Below are positions 9,031 through 18,130 of a stretch of 64,000 nucleotides of DNA, one piece after another. Made by a program: the position numbers and the translations under genes. Every line of letters begins with the position of its first letter. Position 1 is the stretch's first letter. The stretch is from Chenggangzhangella methanolivorans. GTDB lineage: Bacteria; Pseudomonadota; Alphaproteobacteria; Rhizobiales; Methylopilaceae. Below the pieces are notes generated by a model. It had not been told where the DNA came from. It saw nothing but the letters and a program-made list of their open reading frames with translations, and made no database searches. Where the stretch lies: NCBI RefSeq assembly GCF_019797865.1, contig NZ_CP081869.1, positions 5,284,501 to 5,348,500 on the forward strand. The letters run 5' to 3'.

Positions 9031-11634
9031 TCAGCCGGCGCGCTTGCTCCACCAGCCGGTGCGGCGGGGACGGCTCGGATCGATCTCGGCCTCGGGCTGA
9101 GGCGGCGTCGAACGCGCGCGGCAGGCGCTTCCGGCTCCGGCTCCTGAGCCTCCGCGACGGGCTCGGCGGCCGGCGGCGTCGCGTCTTCGGGCGCGGGATC
9201 CTCGCTCGGCGCCGCCGCCGCTTCCGCGATAGCCGGCGAGTCCTCGGTCACGGTCTCGACCGGAGCGGCGGTCTCGACGACAGTCGCGTCCTCCTCGCCG
9301 GCCTCGGCCGCGGCCGCGCCACGGCTCCTGCGGCCGCCGCGACGGCCCCGGCGGCGGGGCTTCGAAGTCGCGTCGTCGTCTTCGGCCGCCGCTTCGGCTT
9401 CAGCCGGCGCGCCGTCGCCTTCGGGAGCGGCCGCCTCGACCGGAGCAGGCTCGCCGTCAGCCACATCGCTCGCCCGCGACGTCGCTTACGACCGTCTCGC
9501 CCTCAGCCTGCTCGGCCGACGTTTCGTCCTCGTCGTCCGAGCCGTCTTCGTCGGCGTCGGACGAGGCCTGGCCGTTCTCTCCGCCATTGCCGCCGCGACC
9601 GCCGCGGCGCCGACGCCTGCGGCGTCGACGGCCGGAAGACCCGGAGCCGTCGCCGCGATCTTCGCCGGACGGCTTCTCGGCCTCGGCTTCAACCTCCTCG
9701 GAGGCCTCGACCTCGACCTCCTCCACGACCTCGTCCGGCTCGATCGAGTCGATGCGAACCTGGGTGACGGGCGCGCGGACCTCGCCGGTCGCCGGATCGG
9801 TGCGCTCGATGACGAGATGCTGACCGGCCGGAAGATGACCTTCGGCGCCGAACGAGATCGACACGCCGAAGCGGCCCTCGATCTCGCGGATGTGCGCGCG
9901 CTTCTGGTTGAGGAGATAGAGCGCGACCTCGGCGCGGGTCTTCACGAACAGGTTGCGCGAGGCGTCCTTGCGCAACGTGTCCTCGACCATGCGCAGCACG
10001 TGAAGCGCCACGGAAGGCACAGCGCGCACCGAGCCGACGCCGTTGCAATGCGGGCAGACTTCGCTCGAGCTCTCCAGCACGCCGGTGCGGATGCGCTGGC
10101 GCGACATCTCCATCAGGCCGAAATGCGAGATCCGGCCGAGCTGGATGCGGGCGCGGTCGTTCTTGAGGCAGTCCTTGAGCTTCTTCTCGACCGCGCGGTT
10201 GTTGCGCGACTCTTCCATGTCGATGAAGTCGATGACGATGAGGCCAGCGAGGTCGCGCAGGCGAAGCTGGCGCGCGACCTCCTCGGCCGCCTCCATGTTC
10301 GTGCGGAGCGCGGTGTCCTCGATGTTGTGCTCGCGCGTCGAACGGCCCGAGTTCACGTCGATCGCGACGAGCGCCTCGGTCTGGTTGATGACGATGTAGC
10401 CGCCGGACTTCATCGTCACGACGTTCGAGAACATCGCGTCGAGCTGGGTCTCGACGCCCATCTTCGAATAGAGCGGATGGCTGTCGCGGTAGGGCTGGAC
10501 GATCTTGGCGTTGCTCGGCATGAGCATCCGCATGAAGTCCTTGGCCTCGCGATAGCCGTTGTCGCCGGAGACCAGAACCTCGTCGATGTCCTTATTGTAG
10601 AGGTCGCGGATCGAGCGCTTGATCAGCGAGCCTTCCTCATAGACGAGCGAGGGCGCGCTGGACTTCAGCGTGAGGTCGCGCACCGTCTCCCAGAGGCGCA
10701 TCAGATATTCGAAGTCGCGCTTGATCTCCGGCTTGGTGCGCGTCGCGCCCGCGGTGCGGAGGATGACGCCCATCCCGTCCGGCACGTCGAGGTCGCTCGC
10801 GACCTCCTTCAGGCGCTTGCGGTCCTGCGCGCTCGTGATCTTGCGCGAGATGCCGCCGCCGCGCGCGGTGTTGGGCATCAGCACGGAGTAGCGGCCGGCG
10901 AGCGACAGATAGGTCGTCAGCGCCGCGCCCTTGGTGCCGCGCTCTTCCTTGACGACCTGCACCAGCAGGATCTGCCGGCGCTTGATGACTTCCTGGATCT
11001 TGTAGGAGCGCAGGCGGCGGGGACGACGCTCGGGGACTTCCTCCAGCGCGTCGCCGGCGCCGATCGACTCGACCGGATGCTCCTCGTGGTGCTCGTCGTC
11101 ATGGCCGTCCTCGTCGTCGGAGACGTCCTTCGCCTCGACCTTGGCGGCCTGTTCCTCGACATGCTCGGCGACGGCTGCGTCCGCCTCGGCGGCCTCGGCC
11201 GGCTCGAGTTCGGGAACGCCGTCCTCGTCAGGGGCGGCTTCGCTGGTGGAGTCGCCGGACGGCGACGCCTTCGGCCGCGCGCGTCCGCGGCGACGGCGGC
11301 CGCTCGCGGGCTTTTCCGCCGGCTCCTCGTCATGGTCCTCGGCGGCTTCGGTCTCTTCTTCGGCGAGAAGCGCCTGCCGGTCGGCGACCGGGATCTGGTA
11401 GTAGTCCGGATGGATCTCGCTGAAGGCGAGGAAGCCGTGGCGGTTGCCGCCATATTCCACGAAAGCCGCCTGAAGCGACGGCTCCACCCGCATCACCTTG
11501 GCGAGATAGATGTTCCCGCGAAGCTGGCGACGGTTGGCGCTCTCAAAATCGAATTCCTCGACCTTGGAGCCTCGCACCACCACGACGCGGGTCTCTTCCG
11601 CGTGCGTGGCGTCGATGAGCATTTTGTTGGCCAT
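9031..11634 (-). CDS. rne: Ribonuclease E, two C-terminal frameshifts
   Basis: Essential endoribonuclease for mRNA turnover and rRNA/tRNA maturation. From MANKMLIDATHAEETRVVV comes an S1 RNA-binding domain interrupted by a long acidic/basic insert (about 130 residues of Glu/Asp/Ala with Arg patches), typical of alphaproteobacteria. The catalytic domain has LVAIDVNSGR and LIVIDFIDMEE, whose Asp residues bind Mg, and the zinc-link EVCPHCNG that joins subunits. The rest is a disordered scaffold rich in Arg and Glu. The frame shifts near 9470 and 9108 cancel overall; after both, the protein ends in RRTGWWSKRAG, a C terminus familiar from rhizobial RNase E. The ATG at 11634 is preferred over upstream codons because it opens the family consensus. 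Confidence 0.93.
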
Positions 11635-12377
11635 GTGACTGACTCGGCTGTGCGGCCGGGCGGCCCGCCCGCCGTCTTGGACGGCGAGGGCGGCGCGCAA
11701 ATCTCGCGCGAACGGCGCCCGACTGTGGTTGAAAGGGGGCATGGGAAGCGCGCGGCGAAGGCGGCGCGTTCCGAAGGCGAACGCCGGCGGCGCCGGCGGA
11801 TCGAGGTCCCGGACGAAGCGAAATCGGCGATGAGCGCCGTGCGCATTCCCGGTGAGGCCTCGCTATCTGGCAGGACGGCCGGGTTTGGTCCGAACGCGTC
11901 CTGGCGGAACGTCAAAAACGGCCGACGACGGCGCCGTCGGCGGCTCGACGTCGATCCGTCGGGTCGAGGGCGGGTGTGACGCTTGGGTCGATCCGCGCCG
12001 CGGGTCGCGGCTGCGGGATCGGTCCGTCGCGCCGCCGATGAGTCTGATGCGCGGAACGCCCGCAAGAGTTGCGGGCAAAAGCGCCTCAGACGTCGCGTCC
12101 AAGACCACGAGCGCGGGGCGAATCTCGATGGGGGAGACTCGCTTCGCCTCGACGTGAGCTTTCGTTCTCTAGCCGAGAAGAGGCAAGTTTGACAAGCGCG
12201 CGAAGCTTTGGCTCGCCCCAAAGTCCAAGACGAGGCGGCTTTATTTGTGGGCCAGGCGCCACAGGTGTCCTGTCGCGGACCATGAGGGTTTAACAACCGT
12301 TAACCGTGCAGGCTTAACAACGAGTAAGCCTTTGGCGGTTCGAAGCCAACGCCTTTCCGGGGAGCGATCCGAAAGCG
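11635..12377. other. Divergent rne-amiC intergenic region, probable long rne leader
   Basis: 743 bases without a supportable gene; open frames here are Arg-rich shadows. A perfect 8-bp hairpin GCCCGCAA-GAG-TTGCGGGC lies at 12058-12076. RNase E mRNAs in other bacteria carry long leaders through which the enzyme limits its own synthesis, so a structured minus-strand leader is a reasonable guess, but no conserved motif was recognised. The amiC-proximal end is AT-richer and holds TTAA repeats described separately. Confidence 0.4.
12290..12328 (+). promoter_or_regulatory. Cluster of TTAA half-sites upstream of amiC (possible CtrA boxes)
   Basis: TTAA occurs at 12290, 12300 and 12314, with TAAG at 12325. 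Spacings are 6, 10 and 7 bases; the last (TTAA-N7-TAAG) differs by one base from the CtrA consensus TTAA-N7-TTAA. It lies 50-90 bases before the start of the cell-wall amidase gene amiC. CtrA is the alphaproteobacterial cell-cycle regulator and division genes are typical targets, but the match is imperfect. Confidence 0.3.
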
Positions 12378-13589
12378 ATGATTCTCAGGCTTTTCGCCCT
12401 GATCGTTTTCGCCTTTCCGCTGGTTCTGGGGGCCGAAGCGCGCGCGCAACGCGCCGAGCCCGCCGTGGTCGCGACCGACGCGCGGCTCGCGGGCGACGAT
12501 CAGCGCACGCGCCTCGTGATGGATTTGTCCGCCTCGGCCACGATCCGCGCCTTCACGCTCGCCGACCCCTATCGCGTCGTCATCGACTTGCCGGAAGTGG
12601 CGTTCCGGTTGCCGGAAAGCGCGGGCCGCGAGGGCAGGGGGCTGATCTCGGCCTATCGCTTCGGCGTGCTCGCGCCCGGCCGCTCACGCATCGTGGTCGA
12701 CGTCAAGAAACCGGTCGCGATCGACAAGGCGTTCGTGCTTGAGCCCGTCGAGGGGCAGCCGGCGCGCCTCGTCATCGATCTTACGCCGAGCGACCGCAAG
12801 AAGTTCCTGCAATCCATCTCCGCCGCCGAACCGGACCCGAGCGACAAGACCGGCGCCATCTCGTCGAAGGCCGCCGACGCCGGCGAGCTCCCTCTCGTGG
12901 TGATCGACCCCGGACATGGCGGCGTCGATCCCGGCGCGGCGGGCCCCGACGGGGCGAGCGAGAAGGAGATCGTGCTCGCCTTCGCCAAGCGGCTGAAGGA
13001 GCGGATCGACGCGAGCGGGAAACGCCGGGCGGTCCTCACCCGCGACGACGACACGTTCGTTTCGCTCCCGGGCCGCGTGGAGATCGCGCAGAAGGCCGGC
13101 GCGGCGCTCATGATCTCGATCCACGCCGACACGCTGTCCGATCCGTTCGGAGTGCGCGGCGCCACGATCTACACCCTTTCGGAGAAGGCCTCCGACCGCG
13201 AGGCCGAGCGCCTCGCCGAAAAAGAAAACCGCGCGGACCTGATCGCCGGTCTCGATCTCTCCGACGAGCCTGCCGAAGTCGCCGGCATCCTGTTCGAGCT
13301 GACGCGGCGCGAGACGGCGTCCTTCACCAGCCAGTTCGCCAAGGGCCTCGTCCGGGAGTTGAAGAAGACCGCGCAGATGAACAAGAACCCGTTGCGTTCG
13401 GCGGGCTTCCGCGTTCTCAAGGCGCCCGACGTGCCCTCGGTCCTGCTCGAGCTCGGCTACCTCTCCAGCAAGGAGGACGCCAAGCTGATGATGTCGGAGG
13501 CGTGGCGGGAAAAGGCGACCGGCGCGGTGGCGCAGGCGATCGACCGCTATTTCGAAACCCGTGTCGCCCAGGGCGCGGCCGGGCGCTGA
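12378..13589 (+). CDS. amiC: N-acetylmuramoyl-L-alanine amidase, AMIN plus Amidase_3
   Basis: Periplasmic zinc amidase that cleaves the bond between MurNAc and the stem peptide, used for daughter-cell separation. 403 residues: Sec signal peptide 1-24 ending AEARAQ, an AMIN domain (about 30-135) that targets the division septum, and an Amidase_3 domain from about 172. Zinc ligands are the His of VIDPGHGGVDPG (about residue 180), the Glu of SEKEIVLAF and the His of MISIHADT (about 249); the catalytic Glu is in VLLELGYLSS. The frame is intact. It is followed by mrcA, a conserved pair with rne upstream. Confidence 0.92.
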   Translation: MILRLFALIVFAFPLVLGAEARAQRAEPAVVATDARLAGDDQRTRLVMDLSASATIRAFTLADPYRVVIDLPEVAFRLPESAGREGRGLISAYRFGVLAPGRSRIVVDVKKPVAIDKAFVLEPVEGQPARLVIDLTPSDRKKFLQSISAAEPDPSDKTGAISSKAADAGELPLVVIDPGHGGVDPGAAGPDGASEKEIVLAFAKRLKERIDASGKRRAVLTRDDDTFVSLPGRVEIAQKAGAALMISIHADTLSDPFGVRGATIYTLSEKASDREAERLAEKENRADLIAGLDLSDEPAEVAGILFELTRRETASFTSQFAKGLVRELKKTAQMNKNPLRSAGFRVLKAPDVPSVLLELGYLSSKEDAKLMMSEAWREKATGAVAQAIDRYFETRVAQGAAGR

Positions 13590-13744
13590 TTTGTCGGAGG
13601 CGGCCGCGGCGCCGTACATTCTCCACAAAGCGCCACGATTCCGGTGCCGTCGGATGACATCGGCCCATCCCGCCTGAAAGGCGGGGCCGGTCGGCGATTG
13701 GGGGCGGCGGTCACGCGTCGCGGGGTCTCGTAAAGGATCGGGGT

Positions 13745-16189
13745 TTGCGGCTACTCGTTCGAGCCATCGGCTTCCTGTTCGCGACCGGCGCGCTGCTCGG
13801 GCTCATCGGCGCGGCGGTCGTGGGCTATTTCGCGCTGAAATACTCGCGCGAGCTGCCGGACTACGAGCAGTTGGCCAACTACGAGCCGCCGATCATGACG
13901 CGGCTGCACGCCAATGACGGCCGGCTGATCGCCGAATACGCCAAGGAGCGGCGCCTGTTCCTGCCGATCCAGTCCGTGCCGAAGCGGCTCACCACCGCGT
14001 TCATCTCGGCGGAGGACAAGAGCTTCTACGAGCATGGCGGCCTGGACTTCTTCGGCATCGCGCGCGCCGCGCTCTCGAACTTCCAGAACGCCGGCCGTCG
14101 GCCGCAGGGCGCCTCGACCATCACCCAGCAGGTCGCCAAGAACTTCCTCCTGACCAACCAGCAGAACTACGAGCGCAAGATCAAGGAAGCGCTGCTCTCG
14201 CTGAAGATCGAGCAGACCTATTCGAAGGACCGGATTCTCGAGCTCTATCTCAACGAGATCTATTTCGGCCTCGGCGCCTATGGCGTCGGCGCGGCCTCGC
14301 TCGTCTATTTCGACAAGTCGGTCGGCGAGCTCGACCTTGCGGAAGCCGCCTATCTCGCGGCGCTGCCGAAGGCGCCCAACAACTACCATCCGTTCCGCTA
14401 TCCCGAGCGCGCCATCGAGCGCCGCAACTGGGTGATCGACCGCGTGGTCGAGAACGGCTACGCGACCAAGGAGGAGGGCGAGGCCGCCAAGCGCGAGCCG
14501 CTCGACGTCAAGCCGCGTCCGACCGGCTTCCAGCTCGCCTCGAGCGAATATTTCAACGAGGAGGTCCGTCGCGTCCTCTACGAGCGCTACGGCGAGAAGG
14601 GCCTCTATGAAGGCGGCCTTTCGGTCCGCACGACGCTCGACCCGAAGATGCAGGCGCTGGCGCGAAAGTCGCTCACCGACGGCCTGATCGGCTTCGACGA
14701 GGCGCGCGGTTGGCGCGGGCCCGAGCGCGAGATCGATCCGAAGGGCGACTGGGGCGTGGCGCTCGCCGACGTGCCGGCCTATGGCGACGTGCCCTGGAAG
14801 CTCGCGGTGGTGCTCGACAGCGGACAGAGCGAAGCCACGATCGGCCTGCAGCCCGAGCGCGAGCGGTCCGGCCAGGTAAGTCGCAACCGCGTGACCGGCA
14901 GGATCCCGCTCGAGGGGCTGCGCTGGGCCAAATGGGCGAAGGGCGATCTCCGCGGCCGCCCGGTCAAGACCGCCGCTCAGGTGCTGAGGCCGGGCGACGT
15001 GGTCTATGTCGAGGAGTCCAAGCAGGGCTCCGGCGACTACAGGCTCCGCCAGGCGCCGGAGATTTCCGGCGGCCTCGTGGCCATGGATCCGTTCACCGGC
15101 CGCGTGCTGGCGCTCGCCGGCGGCTTCTCCTACGAGGCGAGCCAGTTCAACCGCGCGACGCAGGCGCTGCGCCAGCCGGGCTCCTCGTTCAAGCCGTTCA
15201 TCTACGCGGCCGCGCTCGACAACGGCTACACGCCGTCCTCCGTCGTGCTCGACGCGCCGATCGAGATCGACCAGGGCCCGGGCATCGGCATCTGGCGGCC
15301 GGAGAACTACGCCAAGAAGTTCTATGGGCCGCAGACGCTGCGCTTCGGAATCGAGAAGTCGCGCAACGTGATGACCGTGCGTCTCGCGCAGGACATGGGC
15401 ATGCCGCTCATCTCCGAATACGCCAAGCGCTTCGGCGTCATGGAGGATCTGCCGCGGATGCTCTCGATGTCGCTCGGCGCCGGCGAGACCACCGTCCTGA
15501 AGATGACCGCCGCCTATTCGATGTTCGCCAACGGCGGGAAGCGGGTGACGCCGACGGTGATCGACCGCGTGCAGGACCGCACCGGCAAGACCATCTATCG
15601 GCATGACGACCGGCAGTGCGTCGGCTGCACCTCGACCGCCTGGGCTCGCCAGGACGAGCCGAAGCTGATCGACGCCCGCGAGCAGGTGCTCGACCCGATG
15701 ACCGCGTACCAGATCACGTCCATGATGGAGGGCGTGGTGCTGCGCGGCACGGCCACCAGCCTTAAGTCGATCGGCAAGCCGATCGCAGGCAAGACCGGCA
15801 CCACCAACGACTACAAGGACGCCTGGTTCGTGGGCTTCTCGCCCGACCTCGTGGTCGGCGTCTATCTCGGCTACGACAAGCCTCGTTCGATGGGCGAGGG
15901 CGAGACCGGCGGTTCGGTGGCCGCTCCGGTGTTCGGCGAGTTCATGAAGGCGGCGCTTTCAGATAAGCCCGCGACGCCGTTCCGCGTGCCGCCGGGCATC
16001 AAGCTGATCCGCATCAACCCGTCGAACGGCATGCGCGCGTCGGGCGGCAAGACGATCCTCGAGGCGTTCAAGCCCGGCACTGCGCCGCCCGACAGTTACT
16101 CGATCATCGGCCAGGCGAGCTCGCAGCCTGAAAGCGTGACGCCGGACCAGGATCGCGCGGTCCGCTCGGGGACGGGCGGGCTCTACTGA
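13745..16189 (+). CDS. mrcA: Penicillin-binding protein 1A (bifunctional transglycosylase/transpeptidase)
   Basis: Class A PBP that polymerises and cross-links peptidoglycan. 814 residues from a TTG start. One N-terminal membrane anchor (IGFLFATGALLGLIGAAVVG), then a GT51 glycosyltransferase domain with the catalytic AEDKSFYEHGGLD and the QGASTITQQVAKN motif, an OB-like insert, and a transpeptidase domain with SSFK (Ser480), SMSLGAGE region and KTGTTNDYKDAWF. The insert around residues 310-430 is as in rhizobial PBP1A. The frame is intact. It lies about 155 bases after amiC, with a small hairpin (CCCGCC-TGAAA-GGCGGG) in the gap. Confidence 0.95.
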   Translation: MRLLVRAIGFLFATGALLGLIGAAVVGYFALKYSRELPDYEQLANYEPPIMTRLHANDGRLIAEYAKERRLFLPIQSVPKRLTTAFISAEDKSFYEHGGLDFFGIARAALSNFQNAGRRPQGASTITQQVAKNFLLTNQQNYERKIKEALLSLKIEQTYSKDRILELYLNEIYFGLGAYGVGAASLVYFDKSVGELDLAEAAYLAALPKAPNNYHPFRYPERAIERRNWVIDRVVENGYATKEEGEAAKREPLDVKPRPTGFQLASSEYFNEEVRRVLYERYGEKGLYEGGLSVRTTLDPKMQALARKSLTDGLIGFDEARGWRGPEREIDPKGDWGVALADVPAYGDVPWKLAVVLDSGQSEATIGLQPERERSGQVSRNRVTGRIPLEGLRWAKWAKGDLRGRPVKTAAQVLRPGDVVYVEESKQGSGDYRLRQAPEISGGLVAMDPFTGRVLALAGGFSYEASQFNRATQALRQPGSSFKPFIYAAALDNGYTPSSVVLDAPIEIDQGPGIGIWRPENYAKKFYGPQTLRFGIEKSRNVMTVRLAQDMGMPLISEYAKRFGVMEDLPRMLSMSLGAGETTVLKMTAAYSMFANGGKRVTPTVIDRVQDRTGKTIYRHDDRQCVGCTSTAWARQDEPKLIDAREQVLDPMTAYQITSMMEGVVLRGTATSLKSIGKPIAGKTGTTNDYKDAWFVGFSPDLVVGVYLGYDKPRSMGEGETGGSVAAPVFGEFMKAALSDKPATPFRVPPGIKLIRINPSNGMRASGGKTILEAFKPGTAPPDSYSIIGQASSQPESVTPDQDRAVRSGTGGLY

Positions 16190-16200
16190 AGACTTCGACC

Positions 16201-16254
16201 GGCTGAACCCGACTGCGCGCTTCGAGACGCCGCTCTCCGAGCGGCTCCTCGGCA
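16201..16254 (-). repeat. Palindromic intergenic repeat, copy 1 of first inverted pair
   Basis: Read on the minus strand it contains GAGGAGCCGC-TCGGAGA-GCGGCGTCTCGAAG, then GGTTCAGCC. The core is a hairpin (CCGC/GCGG) flanked by the constant GAGGAG and CGTCTCGAAG. Four related copies are listed at 16283, 23596, 50413 and 50488. Confidence 0.75.
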
Positions 16255-16282
16255 CGGGGATGGGTTCAGTCTACGCCAAGGT

Positions 16283-16333
16283 CCCTCATGCTGAGGAGCC
16301 CGGCATGGCCGGGCGTCTCGAAGCACGCAGTTC
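16283..16333 (+). repeat. Palindromic intergenic repeat, copy 2 of first inverted pair
   Basis: Plus-strand copy: CCCTCATGCTGAGGAGC, hairpin CCGGCATGGCCGGG, then CGTCTCGAAGCACGCAGTTC. It is only about 28 bases from copy 1 and in the opposite orientation, so the two form one long inverted structure. Confidence 0.8.
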
Positions 16334-16351
16334 AACTCCGCAGTCAGAAAC

Positions 16352-16381
16352 AAAAACGGCCCGAGCTGAACTCGGGCCGTT
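16352..16381 (-). terminator. Rho-independent terminator of the EthD-domain gene
   Basis: An 11-bp perfect stem AACGGCCCGAG / CTCGGGCCGTT with loop CTGAA. On the minus strand the stem is followed by TTTG after its T run. It sits 22 bases beyond the EthD gene's stop codon. Confidence 0.85.
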
Positions 16382-16402
16382 GCGATTGAACTCTGTGAAA
16401 GC

Positions 16403-16711
16403 TCAGCCGTCGGTCGCGTCGATGACCGCGATCGTGGGGGCGTCCGGCGAGTAGTTCGGGATGTCGGCGACGGCGTCCTGGCCGGCCGGGGAGGACAGAG
16501 CCGCGCCGAGCGCCTCCTTGCTGTCGAAGGTCCCGACGAAGATCCAGAAATAAGCGCCTTCGCCGCCGTCCGGGCCGGTCGAGGGGCCGAAGCTGAAGGA
16601 CTTCAGGCCCGGCATCTTCTCCACGAGCGGCATGTGGGTGCTGCGGAAATAGCTGTCGAACTTGGCCGGGTCCGCAGGCTTCGGATACATGACGACGAGC
16701 TTCACGCTCAT
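16403..16711 (-). CDS. EthD domain-containing protein
   Basis: 102 residues forming a single dimeric alpha/beta-barrel (EthD) domain: MSVKLVVMYPKPADPAKFDSY opening strand, the HMPLVEKMPGLKSFSFG motif, and FVGTFDSKEALGAALSSP. EthD was named after a gene in ether (ETBE) degradation, but most small members have no known function. The gene stands alone between mrcA and prfB on the opposite strand, with its own terminator. Confidence 0.8.
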   Translation of the reverse strand: MSVKLVVMYPKPADPAKFDSYFRSTHMPLVEKMPGLKSFSFGPSTGPDGGEGAYFWIFVGTFDSKEALGAALSSPAGQDAVADIPNYSPDAPTIAVIDATDG

Positions 16712-16867
16712 GGAAAAGTCCTTCCGATCATCGTTTCGTCGGCGGCTCGAACGGCCGCGTGGCCCACATAGGGCGAGGCTGCGCGGAAGTCGCGCGGTTT
16801 ACATGCGGCGGGGGCTCGGGCTAACAGTCGCGGCCCCGCAGCCCCAGCCGGATTCAGCCCAAGGCCC

Positions 16868-18000
16868 ATGCGCGCCGAGATCGAAACACTCGTTCAGGAC
16901 ATCGAGCAGTCAGTCGGGCTGCTGAGGAGGCATCTTTGACTGGGATGTCGCACAAGCCCGCCTCGACGAACTGAACCACATCGCCGAAGATCCCACGCTC
17001 TGGGACGATCCCCAGCGCGCGCAGAAGATCATGCAGGAGCGCACCTCGCTCGACGACCAGATGTCGGGCGTGGTCCGGATCGAGAAGGACCTCAAGGACA
17101 ATCTCGAACTGATCGAGCTCGGCGAGATGGAGGACGACGAGAGCGTCGTCACCGAAGCCGAGGGCGCGCTTCGTTCGCTCAAGGACGAATGCGGACGCCT
17201 GCAGCTCGCGGCGATGCTGTCCGGCGAGGCCGACCAGTTCGACACCTTCCTCGAGATCCATCCCGGCGCCGGCGGCACCGAGTCCCAGGACTGGGCCGAG
17301 ATGCTGCTGCGCATGTACACCCCGCTGGGCGGAGCGGCGCGGCTTCAAGATCGACGTGATCGAGCATCAGGACGGCGAGCAGGCCGGCATCAAGGCGGCC
17401 ACGCTGCAGATCAAGGGCGACAAGGCCTATGGCTGGCTGAAGACCGAGGCCGGCGTGCACCGTCTCGTGCGCATCTCGCCGTTCGATTCGAACGCGCGCC
17501 GGCAGACGAGCTTCGCTTCGATCGACGTCTATCCGGTCATCGACGACACGATCAAAATCGAGATCAATGAGAGCGACGTGCGCGTCGATACGATGCGCTC
17601 GGGCGGCGCCGGCGGCCAGCACGTCAACAAGACCGAGTCGGCGGTGCGCCTCGTGCACAATCCGACCGGCATCATGGTCGTCTCGCAGGGCGACCGCTCG
17701 CAGCACAAGAACCGGGCTACCGCCTGGGACATGCTGCGCGCCAAGCTCTACGAGGCCGAGCTCAAGAAGCGCGAGGCGGAAGCCGCCGCCGACCAGGCCG
17801 CCAAGACCGACATCGGCTGGGGCCACCAGATCCGCTCCTACGTGCTGCAGCCCTATCAGCTCGTGAAGGATCTCCGCACCGGCCACACCTCCACGTCGCC
17901 GCAGGACGTGCTCGACGGCGAACTCGACGACTTCATGAAAGCGACGCTCGCCCAGCGGGCCTATGGCACGACCGCCGGCGACGTCGACGACGTGGACTGA
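16868..18000 (+). CDS. prfB: Peptide chain release factor 2, with programmed +1 frameshift plus one extra base
   Basis: RF2 recognises UGA and UAA stop codons and releases the finished peptide. The short first frame (24 codons) ends in an in-frame TGA at 16937-16939, where natural +1 frameshifting leads into [18 protein letters not shown]. The protein then has the recognition tripeptide SPF in [11 protein letters not shown] and the catalytic GGQ in [15 protein letters not shown] second break near 17327 is different: one extra C in a CCCC run turns the expected [15 protein letters not shown] into PLGGAARLQ, and it is almost certainly an assembly error. With both handled the protein is 376 residues, the normal length. 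Confidence 0.95.
16925..16940 (+). promoter_or_regulatory. prfB: Programmed +1 ribosomal frameshift site of prfB
   Basis: The bases AGGAGG-CAT-CTT-TGA-C combine an internal Shine-Dalgarno-like AGGAGG, the slippery CTT codon and a TGA stop followed by C. When RF2 is scarce the ribosome slips from CTT to TTT and reads GAC next. This autoregulatory site is well established for prfB in many bacteria. Confidence 0.93.
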
Positions 18001-18011
18001 AGAAACACCAG

Positions 18012-18040
18012 CTGGGTTCTGGCCTTGAGCCAGGACCCAG
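18012..18040 (+). repeat. Hairpin after prfB (repeat-like, possible terminator)
   Basis: A 12-bp stem CTGGGTTCTGGC / GCCAGGACCCAG with one wobble pair and loop CTTGA, 11 bases after the prfB stop. No T run follows directly, so it is either a weak terminator or an intergenic palindromic repeat. Confidence 0.5.
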
Positions 18041-18130
18041 AGCCGCGACGCTTTTCGAGTTTGGCTCGACAAACCACGCCTTGTTCTGAAGGCGCTTCGG
18101 TTTTCCCGGATTACGTCCGGGACAAGAAAC

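Noticed and set aside
9817-11979. 720-residue open frame antisense to rne
   Set aside because: High-GC shadow; composition is Asp/Arg/Leu-rich without motifs and the opposite strand encodes RNase E with catalytic residues.
13751-15604. 617-residue open frame antisense to mrcA
   Set aside because: Shadow of an intact PBP1A; no ribosome site or family match.
16201-16333. CRISPR array
   Set aside because: Only two inverted palindromic copies, no direct repeats with regular spacers and no cas genes.
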